A DNA stretch of 64,000 nucleotides from Hyposmocoma kahamanoa (taxonomy: Eukaryota > Arthropoda > Insecta > Lepidoptera > Cosmopterigidae), in assembly GCF_003589595.1 (NCBI RefSeq), contig NW_020653993.1:4534963-4598962 (forward strand), in the 5' to 3' direction. The notes under the pieces were generated by a model that saw nothing but the letters and a program-made list of their open reading frames with translations, did not search any database and was not told the DNA's origin. Numbering within the stretch: the first letter of the stretch is position 1; each line of letters opens with the position of its first letter. Of this stretch, positions 47,577 through 59,037 are shown piece after piece. Made by a program: the position numbers and the translations under genes.

Positions 47577-48424
47577 TAGCTTTTTTATAATACTAAGTGG
47601 CGGGACGAACAAGTCGAGCGCCTGGTCGTATGACACTCCTATCCTTATCAGTTGCAGTGCCACTCAAAGTTTTACATCGCAACGATCTTAGCGGCACTGC
47701 CACTGCGCTTATCACCCTGAGACATAATTAACAAGTCCCATGTGCCTAAAATTTACCAGCACCCGAAGCGCCCAGTTTCACGACCGCCCAGTTGCCACGC
47801 TTTCACGTACATTACTGGCGAATCTGAATTCTATTTACTAGGCAACAATATATAAATCCCGCGGACGCCGCTCGGCCGCCACGTAGATCAAAGACAAGTA
47901 AAATCTAAATAATCAGAAATGAGGAGATCCGCAGAAGAATGTAAGTCACCGACATAGCTCGAAGGATACAGCAAGTTGAAGTGGCATTGGGCAGGGCACA
48001 AAGCTCGTAGAACTGACAGCCGTTGCTGCCCCAACGGCTGTCAGTTCTACGATAAGGTTCTCGAATGGAGACCACGAACCGGAAGGCGTTCAGTGTGATG
48101 GATGACCTGTTAAGGGCGGCGGGTAACCAATGGATGCACGTCGCGTCCGATCGGCTTTTCTGGAAATCTTTGGGGAGACCTATGAAAAATTAAATACAGC
48201 GTATTTTGCCATGGCAGTTAGATGCAAGCGGTTGCTGCGCGGCGGCCACGCGGTCTTCGCACGGCAGCCGCGCGTTGAAATTCGTTTCGAATAAACGCGC
48301 CCTTACTCTTGCAAACCGGAACGCAGTAATGCTCCCATTACTGCTTGGCGGTAGAAATAGGTAATGTGGCAGTGCTTCCCTGGACGAACTCTTTCACAAG
48401 GAGCTCTACTGCAACTAAAGTAAT
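47577..48424 (-). mobile_element. Composite: family P SINE (copy 13) with inverted LINE end inside
   Basis: The SINE parts are 47577-47765 and 48310-48424, on minus. Between them lie 544 bp starting GAAGCGCCCAGTTT and ending AACGCGCCC. Inside (47925-48195), on plus, is a degraded LINE end: RNEEIRRR, VTDIARRIQ, KLKWHWAGHKARRTD, LEWRPRTGRRSV. The 63.2-64.0 kb copy has the same insert at the same SINE position. Confidence 0.82.
48006..48051. repeat. Perfect 20-bp hairpin inside the LINE remnant
   Basis: CGTAGAACTGACAGCCGTTG, loop CTGCCC, then the exact reverse complement. The homologous stretch in the 63.6 kb copy has only the left arm, so the right arm arose here. Confidence 0.9.
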
Positions 48425-48476
48425 AAAGTAGGTAGGTTTAAATGGTACACGTACCCTTTTGTCTTATGCCTGTCTT

Positions 48477-48530
48477 TCTTACCTTCCAAATCTAGAGATA
48501 TATTATTATCTCTAGAATTGGAAGGTGAGA
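48477..48530. repeat. 24-bp hairpin
   Basis: TCTTACCTTCCAAATCTAGA and GATA pair with the mirrored arm around loop TATTAT. One mismatch and one G-T pair. Confidence 0.88.
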
Positions 48531-48753
48531 GCAAGGTGCTATATAACACAGGTTAATCCTTGTACGGATACGAAACTTTCACGAACAGTCTTCAGTACCA
48601 TATGAGGACCAAATCATAGGTGTAAGTGTAAAAGGAAACTTATATTAATATATCAACGGTGCAAGTTTGAATTGTCGTAAATGTTCGCTTTTCAAAATTT
48701 GATACATCAACAACATTCTTACCTTCATGTCGACAGTGGACACATTTTAAATG

Positions 48754-48905
48754 GACTTAAGAAAAAGGAGGGGCTCTCAATTCGGCAAATTTTTTTATTT
48801 CGTATCTTACGGGTTAACTCCGGCTAATTTGTGAACTGATTTTGATGTTTTTTTTTTTGTTGAAAAGAGGGTACCTTAGCAGTGGTCCGATTTAAAATTG
48901 AAGAA
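48754..48905. mobile_element. Family E TIR element, partial
   Basis: GACTTAAGAAAAAGGAGGGG, CTCTCAATTCGGC, GTGAACTGATTTTGATG: one end and adjoining body only. Confidence 0.55.
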
Positions 48906-49739
48906 AATATTCCATTAGTAAGAAAGGCAAACTAGGGAATGAATCCGGTTTCGCGCACGTTCCTGTAACCGATTTAAATACAACTTGGCAAATGGAGTAA
49001 TTCCACAAACTTTTGATGGCGGTTTTTTTAGTACTCGGTACTGAGATTTTGAACGATTTTTTTGTCGTGTCATTTCTGACATTGCAAATTTTCACCGTCG
49101 ATATTTCCTTTGTGAAAAATAATAAATTTCCATTTCCATTTTTTTATTTCATTTCAGAGATTTCCGAATACTATATGCGTCTTTTATTAGCAATTTGTTT
49201 CACATATTTTAATACCCTGAAAATGTGCCAACAAAGCGCAATTATAAGTTTGAAAAATACTGTCACGTCCCACTGCAATCATAAAAGTAAAAAAAAACAG
49301 CAAAACTATCGCTCGTTTAGCTAAACGCTGCCTCTAACAATGCCGTCAATCACTAAAAACGATGAAACGAATAGGTTTTGAAAATAAAATTTTTAATATG
49401 TAACGAACATGTCATTTTAAAACTAAAAAAATATGTATTTAATTTTGAAATATGGGTATATTCCATGTATATTCACTCACTGTGATACATTGCGTGAAAG
49501 ATTCGGAAATGGAATCTCTATTTTTTGTTTTTTTTTAAGAGCAAAGTTCGATTAAAGCTCCATCAGCGAAATAATACATCGTCGTAAGCTAAATTTGCGC
49601 TATTCGTCACACGGATTTGTTCACGACGTATTTTTTCATTGTTACTGAAAGCGATAATAAATTTTAACCTAAGTTACACTGAATGTAGATTCCTTATAAT
49701 TATTACATCCTTTTTAAATCAAATAGTAGCAGTAGAACT
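48906..49739. other. Intergenic, nothing recognised
   Basis: A 103-codon plus-strand frame (49013-49324) is AT-rich with no recognisable family. Confidence 0.4.
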
Positions 49740-50545
49740 CCTTTCAAGACGCCTCCAGGCCTTTGAGATGTGGTGCTGACGTCACACGCTGCGCATTGGT
49801 TGGTCATAGAAGGTCAGAACCAAACTGCGCTTCAGCGCATTCATATGTCCCGGAAAATGATGCCATTTATCAAAAGGCGCAAGATAGAATATCTTCGTCA
49901 CGTGATTAGGAACGTGAGACTAGTGATGATGATCGCCAATGGAAATATTGATTTGGTGAAATATTGGTTTGCGAGCACTAATTATAGGCAAAATGCGTAC
50001 ATGACGCGTGCGTTGAGACTTTTTAACAATGCGTCTGTAAATCACTCTTCTTTGTTTGTTTTGTACAAGCATAGACTTCCTTTATTTTTTCCATCCTCTA
50101 AGATGATTACACGCTTGTCTATTATTAATGTTTTTTTTTATATTTAACTGTGTTCTGTGTTTTTTCCCTTAAAATCTATTTTTGTCTTGTTAAGTATCAT
50201 AAATTTAAACACTTTCATGTTGGTGGAAATTTGTAAATCGCATTGGATTACTCATAATTATGTAGGTATATTATAATTGCATTACTTGTCCGTGAATTCT
50301 CCTAAAATGTGAAAAAAAAATATAAATAAATAGATAGATATACGCTACCACAGATGATAATGATGGGTAAAGTGCAGGGAAAGACGCGCTGGGTGCAAGA
50401 AGAAATCGTGGCAGCGGAACATCCGGGAGTGGACCTCCTCCGTCCTTCCTCCGCAGAACAACTGTTCCGGTTGGTTGCTGATTGAGATAAATACAAGAAA
50501 GTAACGGCCAACTTTCAGGATTAAAGAGGCTCTGGAACAAGAAGA
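49740..50545 (+). pseudogene. LINE polymerase C-terminus in two pieces
   Basis: First piece (about 49740-49965): RRLQAFEMWC, then after frame changes QTALQRIHMSRKMM and IKRRKIEYLRHVIRNVR, which match RxLxAFExWCxRRM and KxRKLxYLGHIxRN of insect LINEs. About 370 bp of AT-rich sequence follows. The second piece (50340-50545) reads GKTRWVQEEIVAAEHPGV and SSAEQLFRLVAD. Assignment of the second piece is weaker. Confidence 0.6.
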
Positions 50546-50581
50546 ACAGAGCTCCTTGTGAATGAGTCAGAAATGACTACT

Positions 50582-50810
50582 GCGTTACCAATTGAGGGGC
50601 GAACAAGTTGTGTGAGGCACTGCCACTGCGCCCGTCACCCTGAGACATAAGTTGACAAGTCCCATGTGCCTGTAATTTCACCAGCACCCTTACCCTACAA
50701 AACCGGAACGCAGTAATGCTCACAATACTGCTTGGCGACAGAAATAGGTAAGGTGGCAGTACTTCACTAGATGAACTCTTTCATGCGGAGCTCTACTGTT
50801 ACTAAATACC
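50582..50810 (-). mobile_element. SINE-like repeat, family P, copy 14
   Basis: GAGGGGCGAACAAGTTGTGT, CACCCTGAGACATAAGTTGA, CTACAAAACCGGAACGCAGT, GGTAAGGTGGCAGTACTTCA. A central part is deleted. Confidence 0.85.
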
Positions 50811-51956
50811 TTCAATATTTGTATGCCTAATATTTGGCCAGACACAGTGAACCTATAATTATTTTGTACATGTCTGCTTTTACTTCCTGTGCTTTTAGAA
50901 ATAAATGAATTATGGTAATATCAGTTTGCTTTATTTCTAGTATCGTGTTTCATTAGCACATTTTCACTACGAAACGAACGGGCCACTGTCAAATATTTGA
51001 AGCAGTATAAAACGAACGTGCCCGTTTATGGCAAAAAGTTTGACAAAAGTATTCTGCAAAGTGTCGAAAAACCTTTTTGTTTTATTAACATTTCAAAAGT
51101 CCGATTTAAGTCGTACTGTTTTTATTGATATTATCCGACTTTGAATTGGAAAGCTTTTCCGAAAAGTTTAGCGTTTCATTTAGAATTTTACTACTCGACA
51201 ATTAAGTTTGAAATTGTTTGTGTACGGGATATTAATATTGAATAAAGTATTTAAATAATAAATATCTTTATTTATCTCCACAATATGAAACAAAGGAACA
51301 TTACAGTAGAGATACATATCCCTGAGTCCATTTTTTAGTTTCTGGATAATGTAGACTCTTTTTGTCTTTTGCCTTCGAAACTATTATATCAAATCATTGA
51401 AGTCATTCCCATCGGATCCCGTAAACTGATCTACGGCCAATTTTAAGTCCCAACTGATCCCCTCTATATTTTGCAATTCCCAACCTATCATTGTATTTGT
51501 AAGGTAAGTACAGTCAAGATAAACATACACTTTGAAATCAAATATTCATTTCTGTTATAATTATCACAGACTATTTTTTTTTGTGTCACGTCATTAATAT
51601 TGTGACATATCTCGCAAAACACAAGTAACAAAGACTGATGGTCCTACGTAATATGAAAAATCTTACTTAACTTTCGTAGCGTAATTTTCAAAGACAATTT
51701 TTTTTTTGGGAGATATCTTCGATCTTTATATCAATTAAATAAATTAATTAAACTCAAAATAACACTTCACATGAGATTACATTTATATTATTCATAAATA
51801 AATTACGATTGATTGTTTAAAAGCCTTACAACAAATGCAGTACATTTATATAAACGGTAAATAAGCATGAAAAGGATTATAAAGCACAGCCATTGACTAA
51901 AACATAATAAATACTCTAAACTTTAACCAGCAGAAACATAACGTATATAAATAAAT
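50811..51956. other. Intergenic, nothing recognised
   Basis: AT-rich, no gene. Confidence 0.4.
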
Positions 51957-52113
51957 AACACATACACTCATATCCCCGCACTAGGAAAACCCTGTATCGC
52001 GGGTACCACGGACACACAGATAGACAACCACAAATTACATCCGTTTGCATCCGCACCCAAATTCACGAGAGAAATAAATGTAGGCCGTACAATTGTTTCT
52101 CCCACAGAACAGA
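51957..52113 (-). mobile_element. SINE family A, copy 5, 5'-truncated
   Basis: On minus: GAGAAACAATTGTACGGCCT, TTTATTTCTCTCGTGAATTT, GTGTCCGTGGTACCCGCGAT. The tRNA-like head is lost. Confidence 0.82.
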
Positions 52114-52258
52114 AAATACAGTATAAGTAGTCAGTTAGCCTCACACGCGTGCTAACCATAGGTCTCCTAAGACCTATGTGAGCTCAGTCCCCCACTTTCG
52201 CTTTGCACGGTACGGTCGTGTCAATTCTTTCGCGTAAATTCTATGAAATCTTAAAAAA

Positions 52259-52338
52259 ATGAATTATTGTGCTGTTTTGGAGTACAAAAATGACCGCCAC
52301 ACCAAAAATATTACCCATGATGGTATTTCATATCATCG
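52259..52338 (+). pseudogene. THAP-like N-terminal exon fragment
   Basis: ATG at 52259 begins MNYCAVLEYKND and later HDGISYHR, directly followed by a consensus donor GTAAGT. THAP zinc fingers (in P-type transposases and their host-derived relatives) start MxxYCAVxxCKN and continue to SFHRFP. Here the second zinc Cys position reads Tyr (EYKN), and no downstream exon is visible. A perfect small hairpin, ATAGGTCT/AGACCTAT, sits about 100 bp upstream. Probably a dead transposon or gene fragment; host origin cannot be excluded. Confidence 0.5.
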
Positions 52339-52344
52339 GTAAGT

Positions 52345-53656
52345 CTTATTTTAACATTAATTTTCTGTTCATCGAAATAATTTTTTTGCTGCAAGAAACG
52401 AAAGCAAAGCTTATGCCCCTGCAATACGGTTGCCTTTTTTTTTTGAAGAACTAAATTAATAACTCAAATTCGTCGTGGTTCAGCAGTTAACCGCTAGATG
52501 GCAGGACATCGATTGAAATTTCAATTTAATATCAAAATGCCGTAACTTGCAACAATAGGTATTGATGGTATTAAACTTTCAACGTTATGCCAACAGGGTA
52601 AAGTTTAAATTATATGAAAAATCCAGAATTTGTTATTTCTTTTTAAATTTGAAACTACGGCCAATCATTATCAAGATTTCTTAGTTTCAAATTAAGAGTG
52701 TGTGAGTTTTAGCGACATTGGTTCTGATAGTAATCGAGGCCTAAGGCACTTCCGTTGGTTTTTGTCTTCCGTGATTTCTCCCGTCCCGGTATCGATTCCA
52801 GAGAACCTACACCATACTTATTGACTAATACAGCAAACAAGATTCAAGAATACATGAAAATTAATTATTCAATTACTCTTTATAAGTTATAATTCTAATT
52901 TTCTGTACTGATAAAAAGAAAAAGTGGATACAATATAATCCTACATTAGAATAGGATTTAATAAATGATGTGGTGCAAAGCGTCACAGTCAGAATTTTCA
53001 ATAAAATATTTTTTTTAATTTGTTTTTAACGATTGCATGCGAGTCATTAAATATGTCGAGATTCACAACTTTGAATACATTGTTGTATTTATGTGTATGT
53101 ATGAAAATCTGTGTTTACACGGATCATATTGTTACTATGTCTTTTATTGGCCTTAAAGCAAATGTGTCGTATTTAGATTAAATATAATATACACAATTCA
53201 TATCTACAGTAAACTTACATAAGTACAACTTCACAAGCTTTTAACTTAGTAAGTAATTTTAGTATGCACCTCAGCTAAATAGAATTCCTTAATTGCCACT
53301 ATGAGAAACGCGCAGTAAAAATAAAGGAGGTCAAAGGATAATGAAATGTCTTTATCTTGGAGATAAGAAAAAACCAGCGGGAAAAGCTGAAGAGAGACAA
53401 AAACTCTTAATGAAGAAGAGGGACAAAAGTAATTTAAATTCGTTACATCTACTACGACGCCATCTGTTAAATGCACTTCATTAAAACGTGCTAACTATAC
53501 AAGCGCCAACCGGCGACTGACATGGGGAATTCGAAATTCAAATTGCGCTTCTCTTTTTCAAATTGTTAGTTCTTCTTGTTGGCTAGTGACAAAATTGCTT
53601 TAAAGAAAATTTGTTTTTTAACCGTTTCTTAATTGAACTTTTGATTCTTCATTTAA
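52345..53656. other. Intergenic, nothing recognised
   Basis: I looked for further THAP or transposase exons and saw none. Confidence 0.4.
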
Positions 53657-53910
53657 CTGTCTCCGTGTGAACGGTTACCATGCCGGACTGCCACGCAGAG
53701 GTCCTAGGTCCGATTCCCGGGCCGGGAGAAATATTTGTATGGCCTACATTTATTTCTCTCGAGAGTTTGGGTGTATATTGTGGTTATCTATGTGTGTGTC
53801 CATGGCACCCGCGACACGGGGTCCCTTAGTGCGGGGCTATGTTGAGTGTGTGCGTTATTATTATTAGTAATATTGTGCGTTAATAGTGTGCGTTATTATT
53901 ATTAATAGTA
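53657..53910 (+). mobile_element. SINE family A, copy 3
   Basis: CTGTCTCCGTGTGAACGG, GGTCCGATTCCCGGGCC, TTTATTTCTCTCGAGAG, and a tail in which GTGTGCGTTATTATTATTA is repeated. Confidence 0.87.
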
Positions 53911-54414
53911 ACTTTTTGTTGTAAACTTTTCGCTTAATAAGAACAAAGTGACGTAAATATAAAAGGTTATAAGAATATTGTTTTACGTCTATGAATTTGC
54001 TTCAAAATTTCCTCAATAAAGATCTTGGAAGAAATTTGATTTTTATAAAAATGAGCCGGATTCCCCTATACGATATTGACTTTGAAGTTACAGGCCTTCC
54101 TAACTAAATTTGCTCTGTTCGTAATCTTTACGAATTTGCATGATTTCATTTCGTACGTAAAGCCAATTGGCTTCGGAATTAGAAATTTCTTTCTTCCGAA
54201 TTTAACTCGTTAAGGATCTCCTTTTGGCGTTCGCGTTTGTCTTTTGAAAAGCAAATATTTGATTTCTGTCTGCATTTTTATGTTAATGCTAAGTGTGGAG
54301 TTAAGACTTCGCTCAGGTGAATTTAAACTCGAAGTTTAAAGTGTGTTTTCCTTCTTACAATAAAATTGAAGTTTCATTTTCATTTGTTGCTTTTTGACTC
54401 TATCGAAAGTTCAT
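53911..54414. other. Intergenic, nothing recognised
   Basis: AT-rich spacer. Confidence 0.4.
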
Positions 54415-54850
54415 CTACAGAGGGCGTTTTTTAAAGTAGGATAGTAGTACTGTTTTAATAGGAAATGAGAAGCTGGAGACCACGTAGTCTGGCTAGAAAC
54501 AGTATGTTTACCTTGGGCATATCGACTGTGAACTGGCATCAGCAATATGAAATCACAAAACGCATGGACTGCATTTGGTGGGCTGGATGACATCTTAAAA
54601 TCTGTTGATACTCCACAGTATTTGAAGACCCGCATATTTAACCAATGCGTCTTGCCCATCACTGGAATGGATGTAGAAACGTGGATGTCAGGACATCGTA
54701 GCTGTAGCGAGATGGGTGGACGACATTGACAAAGTTATTATTAAGCAGTAGATGGGTGAAATTAGCGCAGGATCGTACAGGATGGCACTAATTACGGCAG
54801 GCCTATACCCAGCAGTAGGTGAAGTCGGGCTGAGGATGATGAAGTATAAT
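54415..54850 (+). pseudogene. RTE-like LINE polymerase C-terminus with GATGATG tail
   Basis: Reads QNAWTAFGGLDDILKS, PQYLKTRIFNQCVLPITGMD and VETW. After stops and shifts come QDRTGWH and LRQAYTQQ, followed by GAGGATGATGAAG. Matches the LINE blocks RIxxAWxAFGKLxDI, LKTRVFNQCVLPVxTYGxETW and AQDRxxWRxLxEAYxQQW. Confidence 0.8.
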
Positions 54851-55128
54851 TCTTCAAATGAAAAGACAATGAATAAATGAATAATGTATTTATTTTATCT
54901 CTACAAACATCACAACTGAACATGAACCAAAGTAAGATAGACAAAAATTGTGTTTATATTATGTTTGCAAAAGACAGGTACCTAAACTAAGCAGAAGCTT
55001 GTACTATAGGATACCAGGTCTCTCACCACAGACAACTTTCTCTTAATACTATGATTATGATTGCAGAGGTTATAATCTCAGTATGACTTGTAAGCGCTTT
55101 GGCTACTTAGCTGTTAGTTTGCAATGTA

Positions 55129-55183
55129 TGAATAAATAAATAAATAAAAGTCCATTCAATAAATAAATAAATAAATAAAAAAA
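55129..55183. repeat. (AATA)n microsatellite
   Basis: Two AATA runs separated by GTCCATTC, directly before a family E end. Confidence 0.8.
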
Positions 55184-55620
55184 CCGACCACAAAAGTACG
55201 TCGAATTACATTCATATGCCAAGTTTTATTGAAATTGATTACCGGAAAGTGCGCAAACCCGGATTCATCCACTAGTTCGCCACTATACGGAACTTGACAC
55301 AGGAGATAATAAAAATCGGTTATCACTACTCAAAGTATATTGAGAGAGAAAAAATGCCTTGAATTGGAGAATAGCAAACTCAACCATTAAAATAGTGGCT
55401 CCTTATAATAAAATTTAGGCGCTATTTATGAAAATGAATCTTCATGCGTGAACAGCCACCCTTTTCTTCAAAATTAAACTATGGAGGTACCCTCTTTCCA
55501 ACAAAAAAGAATCATGAAAATCGGTTCACAAATACCGGAGTTAACGTTAAAGTTATACAATAATGAAAAAGAAACGAAAATTGAAATGTATGAACTAACT
55601 AAACTAACATTACAATTTGA
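55178..55620. mobile_element. Family E TIR element, partial
   Basis: AAAAACCGACCACAAAAGTA at left; body with GGTACCCTCTTTCCAAC and AATCGGTTCACAAATACC; no right end found. Confidence 0.55.
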
Positions 55621-55632
55621 AAGTTTATAAAT

Positions 55633-55634
<2 letters not shown>

Positions 55635-55678
<44 letters not shown>
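55635..55678. repeat. (TG)22 microsatellite
   Basis: Uninterrupted TG dinucleotides, followed by a G run. Confidence 0.95.
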
Positions 55679-55679
<1 letters not shown>

Positions 55680-55689
55680 AGGGGGGGTT

Positions 55690-56424
55690 GTGTGTTTGTT
55701 CCTGAACTTCATCGTAACTGCGTCCAAACAACTATTTCGTGATTAACGCTCTTGTCTTGACAATGTCAAGTATAAAGCTTCATTCGCATCATGCGTCATT
55801 TAATTTAGTAGAATATTACTTGTTTGACAGTAATTGTTTTGGACAGATGTCAGACGGAGAAAGAGAGTACAGGGCTAGTGACAATTTAAAAAAAGTTCAT
55901 TTCCTATATTGATCTTACCAGGACCTGAACTCCTAGAAATTTTGCAATTATTATAATAAGTCACAACCAGACCTTTCATCAGAAGTTCAATCATAGTGTT
56001 CTATTAAATATTTATCACTCGATTTCGAAGCTTGCCGGATGTAGACATCGCCGTATCTGATGTCGGGTATCTATTTATTGATTCTCGACAATGATTTGAT
56101 GAAACGGTAAATAGATTTTGGTGGAACTGTTGTTCATAGTATTTGCGAAGTGAATAACTTGTCATAAAAAGAAACCTCAAAAGTTTGTGGAATTAGATCG
56201 CACTTGAGGTTTCAAGTACTGAAGTAACTCAAAAGTGGTGAAACTGAGAAAGCACGATCCAAAATACTTAATGGATCTTATTGCGAATAATGTGATTATT
56301 TTTATTTATATACAATATTTGGTTATTTATTTGTAAACAAGAATACAAATTTATTGGTTTCATCATGGACCAATAACTTAAGAGGCCTGCTAATCGCAAT
56401 ATAAGACAGCGTAGTCTGGTATTT
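55690..56424. other. Intergenic, nothing recognised
   Basis: No gene seen. Confidence 0.4.
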
Positions 56425-56465
56425 AGAAAGAAAGAAAGAAAGAGAGAAAGAGAGGGAGAGAGGGA

Positions 56466-56508
<43 letters not shown>
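56425..56508. repeat. (GAAA)n/(GA)n microsatellite
   Basis: GAAA units grade into a pure AG run. The Ser/Leu-rich frame on minus is an artefact of it. Confidence 0.95.
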
Positions 56509-56511
<3 letters not shown>

Positions 56512-56618
56512 TTTAATCGGCAATTACAAATAAAATATGCAAAGAATCATAGTTAAAAATTAAAATAAATAAAATTATTATTGCCGCGTTAGCGTTAATT
56601 CGTTTAGACTTTTGCAAA

Positions 56619-56830
56619 GCCTCCGTGGCTGAACGGTTACCATGCCGGACTGCCACGCAGAGGTGCCAGGTTCGATTCCCGGGCCGGGAGAAATATTTGT
56701 ATGGCCTACAATTATTTCTCTCGTGAGTTTGGGTGTAATTTGTGGTTATCTATGTGTGTGTCCATGGCACCCGCGACACAGTGTTTCCCTAGTGCTATGT
56801 TGAGTGTGTGCGTTATTTATTTATTTATTT
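56619..56830 (+). mobile_element. SINE family A, copy 4 (best preserved)
   Basis: GCCTCCGTGGCTGAACGG, GGTTCGATTCCCGGGCCGGG, TTATTTCTCTCGTGAGTTTG and a tail (TTTA)n. Both promoter boxes intact. Confidence 0.9.
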
Positions 56831-57172
56831 AGAGGCCAGATAATTTAGTACCTATTCGTACACCATGTCGCAACGAGTACCAGATAGCTGTTTTTATAAC
56901 TAATTTGTTTTACATTGACGAGCTGCAATTTATCAAAGCTACTCTACTTTCTAGTGATAACAAACAGATCAAATAGATGGCGCTTATTAAACAGATTTTT
57001 ATGTATAGTATTGAATATTATTTGTTTAGGATTAGCTCCATCTACCCATATGAAAAGTTGATTTAAAAATTATTTTGTAACACAAAGTGCCATTAATTGA
57101 CACGCACATTTGTCAAAGTTGAGAAAATAGTTTTTGCTCAAGATCAATATTGATAAGGAAAAACTGTTCTAT
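56831..57172. other. Intergenic, nothing recognised
   Basis: AT-rich spacer. Confidence 0.4.
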
Positions 57173-57420
57173 AAAAAAAAACTGACCTCCAACGTTTGTG
57201 CAATTACATCTATTTCCCAAGGTTTCTTGAAGTCGGTACTTTGTCACCCTTAGAGGTGGAATACTTTTTTCTAATTTGAATGAGAGCACTACTAAGGTAC
57301 CCTTTTTCCAACAAAAAGGAATAATCGAAATCAGTTCACAAAATATCTTAGTAATCGTGTAACATACACACAAAACATATAGTCGAATGGAGAACTTCCT
57401 CCTTTTTTGAAGTCGATTAA
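57173..57420. mobile_element. Family E TIR element, copy with both ends
   Basis: AAAAAACTGACCTCCAACG at left, CCTCCTTTTTTGAAGTCGAT at right; GTGGAATACTTTTTTC inside. Confidence 0.68.
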
Positions 57421-57648
57421 CAAACGGAAAAGTCAACCTGCAAGGCGATGCAACGTTGCAAGGGAATTGATTGTATTTTACAGTACAGAAACAGATTTCT
57501 CATTAGTAACAATAGTCAAAACTCGGTACGGTTTTATCTAGTCTCGTAGCTCAAGTTTCATTTCCAAAAGAAAATTGACAGTTGGAGGAAGACAACTTTT
57601 GTATTTGTGCTCATGTTAATTTTTTACAGTATGCGACTTCATTGCTTT

Positions 57649-57842
57649 AAATTTTTTTTAACATCATGTAACGGGGCGAACAAAGTCACGCGCCTGATGG
57701 TAAGCTACACGCATGTAGATAAGTTGACAAGTCCCATGTGCCTGTAATTTCACCTGCACCCTTACCTTTCAAAACCGGAAGACAGTAATGCTAATATTGC
57801 TGCTTGGCGGCAGAAATAGGTAAGGTGGCAGTACTACCCTAG
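57649..57842 (-). mobile_element. SINE-like repeat, family P, copy 15
   Basis: T-run and AACATCATGTAACGGGGCGA on plus, then a deletion to GATAAGTTGACAAGTCCCAT, ending at GGTGGCAGTACTACC. Confidence 0.85.
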
Positions 57843-58276
57843 CATATTCTAACGCCAGCGCTGCGCCATCTGCTATTGATTTGTTTCGAACTTGACAATT
57901 CTGAAGGCGTTGTCGGATTTTTAGTTCACTGGAGTATTCGGCAGTTTCTGTCTAACCCAATGGGCTCCGTGATGACAAGTAAGCATTATTCCGAGGATTG
58001 GGATGTTTTTAAGATAAAAAATTACATAGCTGAAGGTTCAACTTGTGACGATGTTGACCTGCATCCCACCTCTTTATTATCGTCTTTTCTGGTTCTTGGC
58101 TATATATTGTTGTAAATTTTAAATCGTTCTCGTATTCCTTTTCCTTCACTATTTTTACGTTTGTTCTATCCGCTGTCACTACCATCATAATTCTTAAAAA
58201 TAGAAGACGTGTCCATAACTCACAAATCACGTTCATTTTGTGAACTACACGTCACGATTACTATTAACATGATATG
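57843..58276. other. Intergenic, nothing recognised
   Basis: A 79-codon plus-strand frame (57876-58115) has no recognisable homology. Confidence 0.4.
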
Positions 58277-59037
58277 CAGGGTGTAATTGTTAAGTGTGCC
58301 CAGGTGATAATCCCATGACTACAAAATATATAAAAGAGATATCAAAAAGCTGTAAACTGATATTGATTGTATCCCATACGATATACATACGAAAAAAATC
58401 GGGACAACAAAAGTTGTGATCAACTTAATTTACTTAAAAGTTTTTTATACAAAATGAATAAAATGGACTATTTTTTTTAATGCTGATAGAACAGTTTCTT
58501 ATAAAAATTATTTTATTGTATTGAACGAAAAGAATTGGCACAGCAAAAGTTGATAAAATTTAAATAAAATGTTTTTCATTTTTTATGAATAAAACTTTTT
58601 ATATTAAATTTGAAGTTGCTGTTCTGATTTTTTCGTCCCATACGATAAAATGATCCTTACATGAAACTGAGTCCATCGGCACTAAAAAGAATTTCATTAG
58701 TTTTATTCATTTTTATGTACAACTCAACCGAATAATTATCTATGCCATTATATATTAATTATTCAATTATGGTTTTGTTATTTTATTTATAGCTATTTTG
58801 TTATCTGTAAACTTATTGTTGCCTCTTAAAGTAGGTCAACTAAAGCCTCTCTACGAATATCATATTAAATGTACGCTCCCAGCGTTTAATGTTAAAATTT
58901 TGGATATTTCTAGTTTTATTTTAAAAAAAGTTATTGATGTCGATTTACTCATTAGGTAACGTTATTTCGATATCAGTTTTTGATATCTCTCATATTTATA
59001 GAATAATCGCCTGGGTACACTTAACGATTACATACTG
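58277..59037. mobile_element. Family F element with long terminal inverted repeats
   Basis: Left CAGGGTGTAATTGTTAAGTG; right, reverse-complemented, CAGTATGTAATCGTTAAGTG. Similarity continues for about 100 bp (CCCAGGTGATAATCC, GAGATATCAAAAAGC, ACTGATAT). 761 bp, AT-rich, noncoding. Its right half is repeated at 32833-33195. Confidence 0.72.

Noticed and set aside
55474..55731. His/Thr-repeat protein frame
   Set aside because: Translation of the TG microsatellite.
56323..56523. Ser/Leu-rich protein frame
   Set aside because: Translation of a GA/GAAA microsatellite.
56619..56700. A tRNA-Ser/Leu gene
   Set aside because: A and B boxes are present but acceptor and anticodon arms do not close, and the same body follows in several copies: a SINE head.
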